Origin: Trichoplax adhaerens | Lineage: Eukaryota; Placozoa; Uniplacotomia; Trichoplacea; Trichoplacidae | Assembly: GCF_000150275.1 (NCBI RefSeq) | Contig: NW_002060960.1 | Location: forward strand, 1,113,686 to 1,177,685 | DNA length: 64,000 bases | Direction of reading: 5' to 3' | Part shown: one piece after another, positions 49,382 to 61,924 of the stretch | Layout of the letters: each line of letters starts with the position of its first letter | How positions within the stretch are numbered: the stretch's first letter is position 1 | Translations under genes and position numbers: made by a program | Notes under the pieces: generated by a model | Database searches by the model: none | Told to the model about the DNA's origin: nothing | The model's input: the letters and a program-made list of their open reading frames with translations, nothing else

Positions 49382-49632
49382 ATAACGCCCTTCACTTAGC
49401 AGCACGTTCTCTTCCATTATTACATAGGAACTTTTGGAAGCGTGACACAGTGACAAGATTGCATTGCCTTGGAGACGATGGTGTGCAATATTGCGCATTA
49501 GCAGTGGTTACCATGGTCACTGCTTTAGTAGCAGGGTGGGTTTTCTTCAATGTTTTACTTCAAGTAAAATTGAACGACGTAAAGTACTCGTTTTCGCCTA
49601 CTATAGATACCAACAGACAGTGTAGAAGGTAA
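49363..49632 (+). CDS. Doubtful 89-aa frame with one membrane segment
   Basis: The frame starts inside the palindrome's right arm and includes HNALHLAARS, reminiscent of an ankyrin start, and a hydrophobic run YCALAVVTMVTALVAGWVFF. The duplicated copy near 48100-48300 has stop codons at the equivalent positions (CAT TGA, CAA TAG), so selection on it is doubtful. Could be a relic of an unrecognised gene or chance. Confidence 0.2.
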   Translation: MRTASSHNALHLAARSLPLLHRNFWKRDTVTRLHCLGDDGVQYCALAVVTMVTALVAGWVFFNVLLQVKLNDVKYSFSPTIDTNRQCRR

Positions 49633-51104
49633 CAAATGGATCTAGTTACTTTGTTGATAGACTGCCGGTTATAATTGTTATCCAATATTCCGATACGAGT
49701 ATCTGAACGATGTTGACTGCAAAGTTTGCAGAGAGAGTAGTTGCTTCTTAGTCTTAATCCGTTCATTCGATTGGAGAGTCAACGGATGTATCCTCTGCCA
49801 TTTTCTTTCTCAGTCATCCATTTACAGATGGTCTTGCGTTGATCGCAGGCATGATTACCAATCAACAAAGTCAACTATTGCCCTATTTTGGACTCAAACT
49901 TACGCATACATTTCATATCAGCGTATAGGCATGATAGAGCGCTGATCTCATTTATCCACATCGATAACCTGACGACTTGTAATGTGAACCGCATTTTTGC
50001 ACTTTACCATTCTCAAATCCAATAAAGGATAGCATTGCAACATTCCGTAATCATGCTTTGTTGTATTTAATTGTCAGCAATCGCATACTCTTGGTTTCCT
50101 TGCTAGATTAATTATAAATTACATGATACTTGAACTGAAACCAACGTATCCAAAACAAAATGCTATTTTGTTCAAGATTGTAATGATGTAGTAATCGAGA
50201 TGGAAATTGTGCTATGGAATGCAGAAACTTACTTCACATGTTTTGTTTTAACGTACGCGTCTTACTTTATTTATTTGTTTAACGTACGCAGGTAAGAAAT
50301 TAAAATAGAGGAGTCGTTTTCTCCTACAATAGAACCACTCACTAGCCAATGTTCCTTCTCTGAATACTGTACCATCGACAATATTCTTATCAATATTAAT
50401 ATCCAGTACAAAATGATATTTTCTTCAAGATCGTAATGATGTAGTCAAGATGGAAATTGTGCTATGGAATGCTATAAATTCACATGTTTTTGTTTTTTCA
50501 TTAACCAATATTCCTTTTCTGATACTGTACCGTGGATATGATTGTGTTGGATAGTGATGTATTTGTACAATCATCAATTCGTTGGATACTTATGTTCTTG
50601 CCCATTTCTTTCTACATATAAATCAATCTGTTTTTATTAATCAATTGTAGGATTAAACAGATCTAGTTTACGTTCATAAATTCATTAGATACTTAGTTTC
50701 TCACCTATTTCTCTTTGCACTCTACAGGCACAATCTTTATTTTTCAAATTGTGGGATGAAACAGACCTAGTTTACGCTCATAAATTCATTGGATACCTCG
50801 AAAGACAGATCATTTGCTTCGTTTTAGACACAAATCAATACAAAATCTGCAGTATATTGACTGCTTGAATTTGACTGGGATGACAAGAAGCATCCACTCT
50901 GCTGCTCTATTTTCCACTCAATGTTAGTATACACCCTGTATATGCGCACGAGGACAGACAGGATACAACACTGGTCTCATTTATCTAGATCCATCACATG
51001 ATGACTTGTACAGGAGAAGCTCTACTGACCCTTAATCCTCAATGGCTAAAACTCTGTCATAGTTTACTTTAATCTTCGATTAAGCTATCATGCTAACTTT
51101 TTGT

Positions 51105-51385
51105 TTAAAGATTTCTCTTATTGAACTTGAAAAGGCTACAAAATGCCCTATTCTCCTCTTCTAGAACACTTTTAACTTATTACTCCATCATTACTTTGTT
51201 ATTACACTTGAATTGTGATAGAAACAGTCAATTTCTCATTCTGTAGATTGGTTACCAACTCATACAGGCAATTAATATAGTAATCAAAGACTTGGTTGAT
51301 TCAATAGCACCCTTTCAATATTTTCAATCGGTACTTTGCAAGAGTTAATAATACAATGACATCAAATTTTGCCAGCTAGCTATGT
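51105..51385. repeat. Duplicated segment, copy 2
   Basis: Partner of 35770-36050, same orientation. The minus-strand exon-like frame of copy 1 is broken here by TGA after KGCY, and neighbouring residues have drifted, consistent with decay. Confidence 0.65.
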
Positions 51386-51542
51386 ACCTGCGGTTCAATA
51401 TGGCAGAAAGGGTTACATTAACACGGTTTGCATGTTTATTCCATTTAGTCATTTTCATAGATGGGAAAATGTGACAGTGAATGTGGCGATCACTACCCAC
51501 TTTACCCGGTGAAGGTTTAAGGGCCAATGTTTTAGAACGAGA

Positions 51543-51633
51543 AGAAACGTTTGTTCATTGCCCTGATCTCCACTCAAACAAAAGAAGAAAACTAGGAAAA
51601 TCGTAGGGATCAGGCCAATGAGCATACGTTTCT
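51543..51633. repeat. Imperfect 26-bp fold-back repeat
   Basis: AGAAACGTTTGTTCATTGCC with CTGATC (51543-51568) pairs with 51608-51633, 23 of 26 positions matching, loop 39 bp rich in purines. Same class as the nearby palindromes. Confidence 0.75.
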
Positions 51634-51639
51634 TTTCCT

Positions 51640-54268
51640 TCTGAAATATTGGCCAGGTTTTAAGTCATCTTTTCAATTACTATGCTGCATGCTCATCAAT
51701 TTGTACTCCATGCATCGTTGAATTGTAGTTAGCGTTCTATACTACCAACAATGAGTGCAACATTGGTTAAGTGTGCGAGATTGAGCAAATCCATTCGATG
51801 ATGGATGTAAATATTGCATTAGATGATTAATTAATTAATTTACTCGCCGATTTTGCTCTTGTAAGCAAAATTTTCATATCTTTATCACGTCTTAAGATGA
51901 AAAGTAAAATTCATGATTCGATCTACAATAATGTTGTTTTCTTCGATATTTTTAAGATTCCAAATTCTATCCGCTAGTAGTCTATGGATAAAAATTCATT
52001 ATAATTATCACCAGTTTGACTACGAGTAGCAATAAGAAATAAATTGTTCGACTATTACTGGCGCACGGTAGTTGATCAACTTTTCTATGGAATTCAATGC
52101 GCATCTCTACTCCATCATTGCTTATGTATTCATCAATCTACAGCTTACCTATTGATTGGATATTTTCTGTTTCCATTTGCGTCGATTATCTTGGAGACCC
52201 ATTCCTCATGGCACTGAGTCCAATAATTATAAATAAAACTGCAACTAGGATAAGTATAAACCTCATTATCTATTTTATTCGTTGATAGCTATGCCGATTG
52301 CAGATCTGATCGACTACGACTGCCACTGTTACTACCGCACCATCTACTCATTAAAATGAAAATGATTCCAACAAGCAATGATGAAATTGCAAGAGAATAT
52401 GTGTTGGCCAAAGATGGAGTATCAAACGTTCAACAAACTGCCCGCCTAACCAGAGTGTAGTACAATGTACTGCATAGTAGTAGATTCCACAGTGGAGTAC
52501 ACAGCTGAGTGAAGGATTAATTTGCTAGCTGAAAATTTTCTTATCCAATTCTTCCTTCGTTATGAGATGTTTTAAGCCTTTAGTACAATGTAATCTGCAC
52601 TCTAAGTGTAGTTTAGTATAGAAGATGACAAACGCATGCTACAGACAGTAGAGTAATCGATTAATGGTGAAATCAGTTATTAGTGCTACATAAATGGCTG
52701 CAACCTTTCTCGTATTGCACTATCGAAAATCATTTCTATTCGTCAGATGGAAACAGTCTTGATGCATACGAAATTAGAAAGTGTGTTATCAAGGCTGCAT
52801 GAATCCAATTTTACACTGTTGACAGCAGGATTATTTTCTATAAGCTATAGCGGTTGCGGTAAAGAATATAGACCTTACGATTCCATGCATTAAAGTAATT
52901 CACCATGACTTTAATGTGAAAATCATCCATTTGTCATAGTCCTAAATAATTTAATCTATCATACTAATCACAAGGAAACTCTTTCGTCCTAAACAGCTAC
53001 GCCACAATCAATGTTAGTCTGATCGTTATTTCCTTAATTCTACGAAGATTTGAATATTTGTAGTCATACCATCGTACGAGAAATACAACTTCAAATGGAT
53101 TGGTTTGTAAGTTAAAATGTAAAATTGTGCAAGTGTTTATTATCACTGCAAAGATAGATGTAGATAGCTCTCAGTAGAACTTATTTATATGATCTGTACT
53201 GACAGTGCAGGGTAGAGTAATAATGTCAAGTTAATAAGAAATTCAAGTTCTTGTCATATTATTCGCTGATTAGAATTGTAATAAGATAGTAAAACGACTT
53301 TGAAGGATAAATCTTCTACGTCATATCTTAAATAAGGAACAATATTATTAACAATCGTGCTAGTAAGTTACCGATCGTAATATTAATAACAAATGCTTTG
53401 ACTATCATTTTTTCGTCCATACAAAGTTAAGTCTAATAATTATCGTTGTACTAATAATATTAGCGTTATACGTCGGTAAAATGAAGGATAAATAGATTTA
53501 TTCAGTCAACACAAACTACTAAAATCAATAAAATCACAGGGAAGGAACTTTATGGACAATATTTTACTACTTGTTAGCCATAATAAATTATTCAACTGTA
53601 AAATTAATCAATTTTCTATTATATTGTATAAGGAAAATTCAATGAGCAAGATCATTCAATTAACGTTTTAGCTAAAAAATTATCATTTTAATTCATTGAA
53701 TATTACGAGACTTGTATACATCAAATTGGACTGTCCGAATTTTGTACGTCTGTGGGTATGTATGTTCGCAATAGCAAGCAGCCTTTTAAATTAATGCAGA
53801 TTATCGAGTGATAATTCATGCCGCAGTGCAACTATATTTCTATATCCTCAAGTAATTTCTTTTAAAACTTAAACCGAAAATAGTTGCAAGTACTAGAATA
53901 TTTTTGACAGTTGAAATTATCTTATAGAATTGAGGATCGATTAGTGTATAACCTGGTTCGATTTTGATGTTAAATGGATTGATTTGATTGATAAGGCAAT
54001 TTTGCATCATGAATGTATTTGTAGTGAAGTCAATTCTTAAGGGTCCACAATAAGTCAGACTAAGTGGATTTAAAAGTCGAATTAAGCTTTAATACAATAA
54101 AACTAACTGCAACTGTATTGATAACAAACTATGAACAAGAAGAACTCGCGATCTACTCGATACATACGCTTATAAAATCCTAGTGCATGACCTAGTAAGT
54201 AATGGTAGTAACATTATCACGCTTTCACGCGCTAAATACGGGCATTAAATTACCATATTTTACCGGGG
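51640..54268. other. No assigned gene
   Basis: I see no supported exon. A minus-strand frame near 52262-52180 starts MRFILILVAVLFIIIGLSA, resembling a signal peptide, but it stops after 26 codons with no donor in frame, so it is not called. The rest is AT-rich without recognisable repeats. Confidence 0.4.
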
Positions 54269-55858
54269 TGTGATATATACCAATCACGAAATTCCAAATT
54301 TTAATAAAATAAGGGCTTTATTGGATCTTATACAAAGATTAACTACACACAGCTCTTCTCTAGCCGAATACTACTTCTAAAGACTTCTACAACGAACTAA
54401 CAGAATAATCTAAAGTTGCATGCTTTTATACTTTCCGTAGCATTCGCAGCTACAATCCGCATGGCAACCTTTTACCTTTTTTTACACATAGTTAAATTAT
54501 TCTTAGTAAGACTATTCTACTGCGGACCATCATTAATCCGATATGGATACGACAACAGTACTTACGTAGACATTATTCACACCAGCCAAAGTACGATGAA
54601 TTAACCATATCCTAACATATGATTTACAGTTCTATTTTTACCTATAGCCTTATTAGTAACTCAACACCTTACTGTATATAGTCATCTGCACTCTAGCATA
54701 GAGTCTATACCACTACAGTCTATAGTTATGGCTACCAAATATCTCATAGGATAAATATCTACCGTACATTATTATACTAAACATGGCTAACAGTCTACAA
54801 TCACAATACTAGTTACGTTACTTTCGTCCGTCTAGAATTTTGTACCAATACAAAATTCTACAAACTAACAAGCTTACAAAAGTTTTCCCGGCACGCTGGT
54901 CAAATAATCAATTATCCATTACTAGTCTAGATAATACGTCTGCATTGCCATTACTTTTACCCGGTCTATGTCTAATATTAACCTTAAACTGCGACAAAAA
55001 CATAGACCAACGCATTAACCGCTGGTTATCGTTACACATATGAGCAAGCCATATTAGCGGCTTATGGTCAGTTTGTAAAACAAACACTCGACCATCTAAG
55101 TAAATGTAGAACAATTTTACAGCGTAAACAACAGCTAAACACTCTTTTTCAATTACCGTGTAATTGATTTCAGCTTGCTTCAGTTTTCGGCTAGCAAATA
55201 TTACGGGCCTTTCTTCGCCTTTTTCATCCAATTGAAACAATACGGCTCCACGACCAACTTCGGAGGCGTCCGTTTGCAGGATGAATTTCTTATCCGGCTC
55301 TATAATTTTCAAAGTCGGACCACTTGCTAATTTCTCCTTTAATTTCTGGAAGCTTTCTTCACATTGTTCGGTCCATTTCACTTCATTCGGCTTTGCCTTC
55401 TTAGTCAATTCTACCAATGGCGCAGTCCATTCGGTATATTCTTTTATGAATTTCCTATAATAGCCAACAGCTCCAAGATATGAACGTACTTCTTTCTTCG
55501 TAGTTGGCGTCTTGAATTTTATTATGGCTCTAACATGTACATCTATAGGCGCTATTCGTCCATTTCCAATCGTGTGTCCCAAATATGACACAGTGTTGCT
55601 TGCGAAATTGCGCTTTTCTTCTATAACACTTAATCCAAATTGTCGCAATCGATCGAATACCAGTTCCCAGGTGCTGCAAATGTTCTTTCCAATTTGCACT
55701 ATAGACGATAGTGTCATCCAAGTAGACACTAGCAACTCCCTGTAAATCTTTTAGCACTGCATTCATCAAACGCTGGAACGTAGCTGGAGCACAGTGTAAT
55801 CCAAACGGCATACTAAACATGGCAAACAGTCTACAATCACAATACTAGTTACATTACA
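54269..55858 (-). mobile_element. Internally deleted Ty3/gypsy retrotransposon with 5-bp TSD
   Basis: The 1590-bp element is flanked by CGGGG on both sides (54264-54268 and 55859-55863). In minus orientation it consists of about 45 bp of 5' LTR (55858-55814), the C-terminal part of reverse transcriptase and RNase H (about 55820-54908), about 85 bp of non-coding sequence, and a 3' LTR (54822-54269). Gag, protease, the N-terminal RT and integrase are absent, so it cannot move by itself. The LTR is the same family as the solo LTR at 6668-7218. Confidence 0.93.
54908..55820 (-). pseudogene. Gypsy reverse transcriptase-RNase H fragment, frameshifted
   Basis: Two overlapping frames cover one protein fragment. 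The first (55820-55530) has the RT motif MPFGLHCAPATFQRLMN and the catalytic YLDD. The second (55735-54908) has the RT thumb and connection (YLGHTIGNGR, VRSYLGAVGYYRKFI) and the RNase H motifs LQTDASE, TVIEKECLAVVYA and TDHKPLIWL, ending RPGKSNGNADVLSR. The switch of frame is near 55680, a one-base indel. The 5' end is fused to LTR sequence at a short overlap, ATGTTTAGTATG, common to both parts. Confidence 0.93.
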
Positions 55859-57402
55859 CGGGGTACAAGCAACCAATCGCGTTAAACTTCGCAAGTGTTA
55901 TAGCCTACTGTAGCGCATATTAGTAATTCCACGCTTAAATCAGAATTGAACTCAAATGCTATACTCACGACACGAGTATTTCAATACTGCAGAAGTATGC
56001 TTTTCCTCCTCCATTTTAGTATTTATGCATGCTAGCATTGATAATATCTGCACGATAACTCGTAGCATTGGAAAATAAAATCACTTATATTACAATGAAA
56101 TTATACTGGAATTAATGTTAGATAGGGAGATTTTGAGTCAATAGAAATAAATATTGTAGGTTGCAAGCTATTCTGAATTCTTCTTTATAATCAGCTCCAA
56201 AATTACAGGTTGGGCTAATCTTTTCAATTTTCTAAATTCTATTTAGCCTAGATGCATTCCTCACAGTCTAACAGTATTGCATTCGACTACCTTAGCTACT
56301 GCGATTGCCAACTTTTATCGACTACTACTTTTATTCTCGTATCTTGACATCATCTTCGTAAACTGTAAAGTAATCTTGACAAAATATGCCTGAGTCCAAC
56401 TCTTGTTAACGATTGGTTAATTTGCAATTTCATTTCATTGAATTTGTAAACTGTTTTAACTTCTTTGACACTCATGTTGGCTTACCTTATCACGATACGT
56501 AAGTACAGACCTAGCCAATTAGAAGTTATTCATTTCATTAGTACGAGATTTTAACTTAAGCCAGCCAAGTGATTTAATTCTCATCAATTTCTGTTGCATA
56601 AGACAAGATTATATCACAAACAAATCGATAGCATTCATACAAATACTGGTTTATCATTGCGATAAAATCAATCTGATGCCAATAATTTCTTAAGAAAACC
56701 TAACCCTATTTCAATTTTATAACAACCCTTCAGCCACCTGTCAATAATCACAGTTTAATCATAGCCTATTTGGTCTTAGCTAGTTTGGTCGTTTTAATTT
56801 CGTTATGAAACTTGTATTTGGTGTATCAATTGTACAAACCAATGTTATACCGTATTAAATTAGATTTGAGCGTAGTGATACTGCTTAGCATAAGTTTATC
56901 CGATTTAAAAAAATGGCATCAGCAAAGCTCTTAATTGACAACCAAGTATCTACATAACTGTACATTCGTAGACTTACTTCGCTCTACATCTAATCCTGTC
57001 TTTTTGTTTTGTAGCGAATAAAGCAGAAATGTAAGGTGACTATGGCTGCAAATCCTGTTAGAGCTGGTCAAGACAATTCATAATTTGACTAGCTTTTGAA
57101 TACATTATATCGTAATTGTTATATATGGAGCAATTCCATATACAGCACACTGTAAAGTAGTATTATATATAGAATGGTTAAAAGTCGTACTGTAGGATCA
57201 CGGTTTAAAATGATTAACGTTCTAATTATGTAATTATCATTTTAAGCTAATCTTACATCTGATATAGATAATCATTTAGCTAAACCATAAGTGAAGTAAT
57301 TTAGCAAATGTATAAATACCTTCATAAATTTATTAATAAATGATTCTCAATTGAACCTACACCGTTTACCACGAACATAATAGTAATATTGGTTGATAAT
57401 GA
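55859..57402. other. No assigned gene
   Basis: AT-rich sequence with no recognised exon, repeat or RNA gene. Confidence 0.4.
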
Positions 57403-57749
57403 CTTGCTAGTAAATTACAGTGTTATACAACGACGTCATACAACATCATTTTTTTTAATGTTAAGGTTTGCAGTAACCTTGATTTCGTAACAGAAACAAA
57501 TATAAATGCACAACACACTGAACTGGACATACTCCTACATTACCTATATATTGCAGAGAAATTCACAATTATTCTGACTTCCTACCCGGAAATACAGACA
57601 TTCATTTTTATTCCCTATACAGAAACGCTGTGCAAACTGTACTTTTGTCACGGTAGTGAATCAACCGTGATGAATGATATCTTACTTAATTTAGACATGT
57701 ATATGGATCACAATAAGATAGTTATCAATTTGGATATGTGCATGAATTA
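57403..57749 (+). other. Long stop-free frame without an early Met
   Basis: About 115 codons lie between a TGA and a TAA in one plus-strand frame, the longest unassigned open frame I noticed in the plus orientation. A possible acceptor (TTTCGTAACAG) sits near 57495. The content includes ELDILLHYLYIAEKF and a doubled NLDM-type motif near the end (LLNLDMYMD, VINLDMCMN). I recognise no domain and see no partner exon. It may be a terminal exon or chance. Confidence 0.25.
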
Positions 57750-58929
57750 ATTTAAGACTTAATATAGCCGATACAGACCTGTTCCTAATACAGCTTAAAT
57801 TATACTAAATATAGTATATGAATTGTCAATGGTAAATTCGATATAAATCCTGTTAATTATAAGCTAGAGAAAACATAAAGTTAATCTATAGTAATATTAC
57901 AAATTCATTGGATTAGACTAGGAATAATTTAATGTATTCACGAAGTCTTATTGGTCGAAATATATCACACATCGTAAGCCGGTTTTATTGCTAGAACAGC
58001 TATTTAAATGATTGACTTTGAATATTAAATTAGACTTGTATTTTCTAGAATAAAGATATAGCTAGAAGATTCCGAAAGAGCATTTCTCAGTTATTGTTAC
58101 TTATCTAGGGTAATTTAATTAGTTTAGATTAGGCAAGTTTAGTTAAGTAACAACTACCTGTACAAATTTGATTTGATTCGCTTATATCGCTCCTTACAGT
58201 ATCCAAAATTATTATTGGAATGAATACTACCTACAATTGAGTAGAGCCCAAAGCAATCCGTTGGCCACATATCTTTTAAAGCAAACCATTTCGGGGAAAT
58301 AGTAGAAAAAGTAGTTTTGGATAACTTTCTTCGAAACCAAGAAACGATTGAGTTTTGTAACCATGTCTAGCACCAACATTCAATACGCTCTCCAGTAACT
58401 GTTAGTAAAAATTTTAGTGCGTGTCACGATGTTCATTCTTGTTATGTGTAAATTAATTTCTAGTTGGAAGTAATAATGGACTATGACATGATTATGTTTA
58501 TTATGATATTTAATTTAGCACCAACCTTCCTTGTTAGTGAGTTATTATTAATTTGAGCCTCTTAAATGATTTAGTGGTGCTGATTCTCTAGGTCTTAATT
58601 GATCGTTGATTGATTTATAATAATTAAGGTTGTTTACTATTAGATTCTACACTGTGTTATATTCTAAATTTATCTCGCATTCTGATACTAATGTAAGTAA
58701 AATTGTACAACCGGCATATTTCAACAATGCCCCATTAGTTTATGGCAAATGTGTATAGTATCTGTGGACTATTCCTTACACTCAAGTATCAGTATACAAA
58801 CAAAAAATTATTGGATCAGTCATTGAATCTCCATCAAAATATGATTTATAATTTCAAGTGCTTTATTTGATCTTTCTAACTTTAACTTTCCTAAGCAAAC
58901 TGACATTGTTGTAGTTACTAGGCTAAATA
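57750..58929. other. No assigned gene
   Basis: AT-rich DNA without recognised exon or repeat. Confidence 0.4.
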
Positions 58930-59400
58930 ACTTCTATTACAATTATTAAAAGCTAAATATTTCCGTATCCATATCTAATGTCAAATGACTTGCAACATGT
59001 TGGATCTGTCATTAAAATTATTAGTAACTGTTATTAAAAACTAGAAATTTTGGTATCCATATCAAGTATCATAATACATGCGCTTTGTTAGATATATCGT
59101 TAACGTTTTAAGTTATTAATAAACTATTATTAAAAGCTAAAAACTTCGGAATCCATATCAAGAGTCAGAAAGTATACACCTTATTAGATCTGTCTTAGCA
59201 TTATAAGTTATTAATAAACTATCAATAAAACTAAAAAAGTTGGTATCCATGCTAAGTGGCAGAAGACTTACTTCTTATTGAATCTATCATTAGCGTTGTA
59301 AGTTGTTAATAAACTACCATTAAAAGTTACAACTTCGGTATCTACATCAAGCGTCGAAAAACTTTCAGCTTATTGGATCTCGTGTCAATGTTGTAAAATA
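58930..59400. repeat. Five-copy tandem repeat of about 93 bp
   Basis: The phrase TATCCATATCAAG (with variants) recurs at about 58966, 59054, 59151, 59244 and 59338. Each is preceded by TATTAAAA.CTA and followed by AGATCTGTC.TTA..GTT and AAGTTATTAATAAACTA. Copies are clearly diverged. No coding frame runs through. Confidence 0.82.
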
Positions 59401-59868
59401 ATAATTACCTAAGTTAAATTAGATCTCATACAGTATTAGATACTCTGTTATCTTCGATAATCTTGCTAAATAATCAGAGTACTTTGCTTAGTCCCAGATT
59501 CAGGCATTGAGCTGAACGTACTTGTAAAAACTACTATAAATATTGGATCAGAGTATCTGAGATCTATTAATTATCTAAATAATTACAACAATAAGCGTTA
59601 AAGGCTTTGGTTCAATTTCGCCTATCCAGAAGCATCCATAAATCAAAATAGCAGACTCGAGGGCGATAGTGTCAGCAAGGTACTCAAAATGGCTATCCCC
59701 ACCACGGTTGCAGCATGAAATAGACCAATGCTTTATTGGTTCCGGAATTAACTAGCGTATTGAAGAACTTTTTAGTCTTTAAGACACAATAACACCATAA
59801 GGTACTCCATCAAAAAATTAAGCCTTGTTCCTATTTCATTCTTCTATATTCTATTTGGTAATCATTAC

Positions 59869-60692
59869 CTTCCTTGGAATTAGTTACTTCAATATCATCG
59901 ATTAGGATGCCGCCTGAAGACGGTGTACTTGAGCCACGCAGTTCATACACGATTTCCATCTGTATGGATAATTGAGTGAATAAAAGTATTTGCTGTAAAT
60001 AAGGCGTAATTAACTCGTATCTTAAGATTTATTTTGCATGACTTACAGTAAAATCTCCGGTGGGATAGAATTGATTCGGCGAAACACCAACTTTACTCCA
60101 GCTCTCTCGAGAACTTGGAACTACAACTCCAAAATCTAAGGTGATAAATGTGCTGTTAACGTATCGATACCTGATAGCGTAGGTTCCAGTTTGAAAGCCG
60201 ATAATCAAACGACGGTAATACATCTTTTTTGCAAAATCAAATGTAATAGAAATGAGTCAATTTGATGTTGGCATTGTCATAATAGCTCATAGAAATCTGT
60301 CTTAAAGAAAACAGCCCGACTTTTTGAAGCTTCCTCCACTGACTGACTATCTGAATTTCGTCGTAAAACTGGACTTCGTAGAATTGCTGTAGAAACTGTC
60401 GAATTATATGGAAATCTCTTGACATAAGCGTAATAATTATCTTTCAAGCCTAAATTTTTCATATAGTCATGAGAGTTTAAATTTTTGTAAAGTAAGCTGA
60501 TCTTCAAATCATCATCTTAAATACCAGTACGGAATTACCCCAAATAAGATATTATATATCAAATACCTGCAAAAACTGGATTGTAACGCTTGTTACTGTT
60601 GCCATTATGCCAGATCCATTCTAAACTACCTGAAGATTTCCATCCGCATAATCTTTTATTAAAATTACAGTTTGTTGGTTGATTTCTTGAAT
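59869..60692 (-). CDS. Gene B MAM domain
   Basis: Four exons: NCNFNKRLCGWKSSGSLEW with WHNG; YYAYV with ILRSPVL; YYRRLIIGFQTGTYAIRY with SWSKVGV; and MEIVYELRG with GGILIDDIEV. All exon junctions keep frame (126, 110, 177, 91 nt), including a weak donor TCA|GTGGAG at 60340. The terminal ILIDD is the MAM closing signature. Confidence 0.87.
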
Positions 60693-60891
60693 CTATAATT
60701 AAAATTGCACAGTTAGTGCCTTCAGTGTCTAATCCACTGTCTTGATATGAGATTTAACAAGGACATCGACCCCACTACCAGAAAATTAAATTCAGCTGCA
60801 ATATAAGGTGCTGATAAAAATAATGAGAATAAAAATCCTAACAAAAACACCATCAGTTTAGCTGATTGATATTGGAATTATAGGTACAAAC

Positions 60892-61924
60892 CGTAAGTAG
60901 TTTGATGAGGAATACAAGAAACCGTGGCTATGTCTGAATTAAAGCATGGTTTGGTGTCACTAGTAGTTGCTAAGCATTCGCTAAGCTTAGTCTCGTATCC
61001 CCGACACTTTATCGATGTGATCAATGGAGTGGAAAAGACGGATCAGATAGAGAAACTGATAGGATAAAATGACAAACATTAAAAATTTTGTCTAATATGA
61101 TTAAATTTCTTTTACCAGTTTCACATTAAGCTAGAGACTGTGTATAGAACTTATCAGAAGCTGATAACGACGCAGCATAGCCAAGTTGGCGACAAACGAC
61201 ATCAGCCGAAAATGCATCCCAACCATTGGTACAAATGCCACCTTCTTGATTGTTATATTTAATTTTAACAATTCCGCTTGAACCATTATTATTACTAAGC
61301 GAAAGAACGTATGGATTCTTAGCTAAGCAAAGTGTTTCAAATAAAAATAATTGCATTAGTTCTTTTTAGCTTCGTAATAGAACATTATAATTATCATTAG
61401 TTCACTATAAATGTATCCTTGAATCTTAACAATTATCGTATGAGTTCTTGTATTTTCTATGGAGCAGTTATTTTGACATACTTAGAACAGATTGTGGTTT
61501 TGGTGGATAACAGGCTAACCAACAACCTCTGGATGAAGAACCGGGTGTGGAACTAATGACGTTACAATCCGATAATGATGCAGCATTTGCAGGGCATTTA
61601 ATGTCCCTGGTTGCATTACATGGTCCATTTAAGATATTCGGCGGATAATCTGCTGTACATAAGAATGATTATTACCTTACGCTTAATGACTTTCATTTCG
61701 CTAAACTATTAATATGGCATTAAAATTATTTCACGTACTCCAGGTGCTTCCATATTGACCTAAAGCCATCTGCCGGCACATCAAATTGAAAGCGTTGGCC
61801 GATATATTTCCAGATGTATTAATAGGACACAGTACGCGCCAGTTACCACCAATATAAAAGGCGATTCTACCAACGTATTGATTCGTATTGGTGTTTAGGT
61901 GAGCTAAGGCAACTGGGATTTTAT
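60892..61924 (-). CDS. Gene B SRCR domains
   Basis: SRCR1: exon 61924-61739 (RIAFYIGGNWRVLC, NLMCRQMALGQYGS) and exon 61652-61482 (IKCPANAASLSDC, RGCWLACYPP). SRCR2 first half, from 61322: GIVKIKYNNQEGGIC, then ADVVCRQLGYAASL. Second half, about 61045-60892: SIKCRGYETKLSEC and a closing VSCIP. The first domain is phase-consistent; the second has a frame conflict between halves. Confidence 0.85.

Larger units (their letters stand above)
47570..49740. repeat. Local tandem duplication, unit about 1.2-1.3 kb
   Basis: Copy 1 (about 47570-48540) and copy 2 (about 48779-49740) share ordered blocks: GTTGATGGC.AGTGGATATCGGTG, CAGCAAGGCCCG, GACACAGTGACA, GGAGACGA.GGTGTGCAATA, GCAGTGGTTACCAT, TCTAGTTACTTTGTTGATAG. 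Each copy contains a fold-back palindrome at a similar relative place. A third, shorter relative of the right-hand end occurs at about 50160-50250 and 50410-50500 (AAGAT.GTAATGATGTAGT..AGATGGAAATTGTGCTATGG, split by differences). Confidence 0.72.

Noticed and set aside
52180-52262. Signal-peptide-like minus-strand frame
   Set aside because: Stops after 26 codons and the nearest donor is out of frame.
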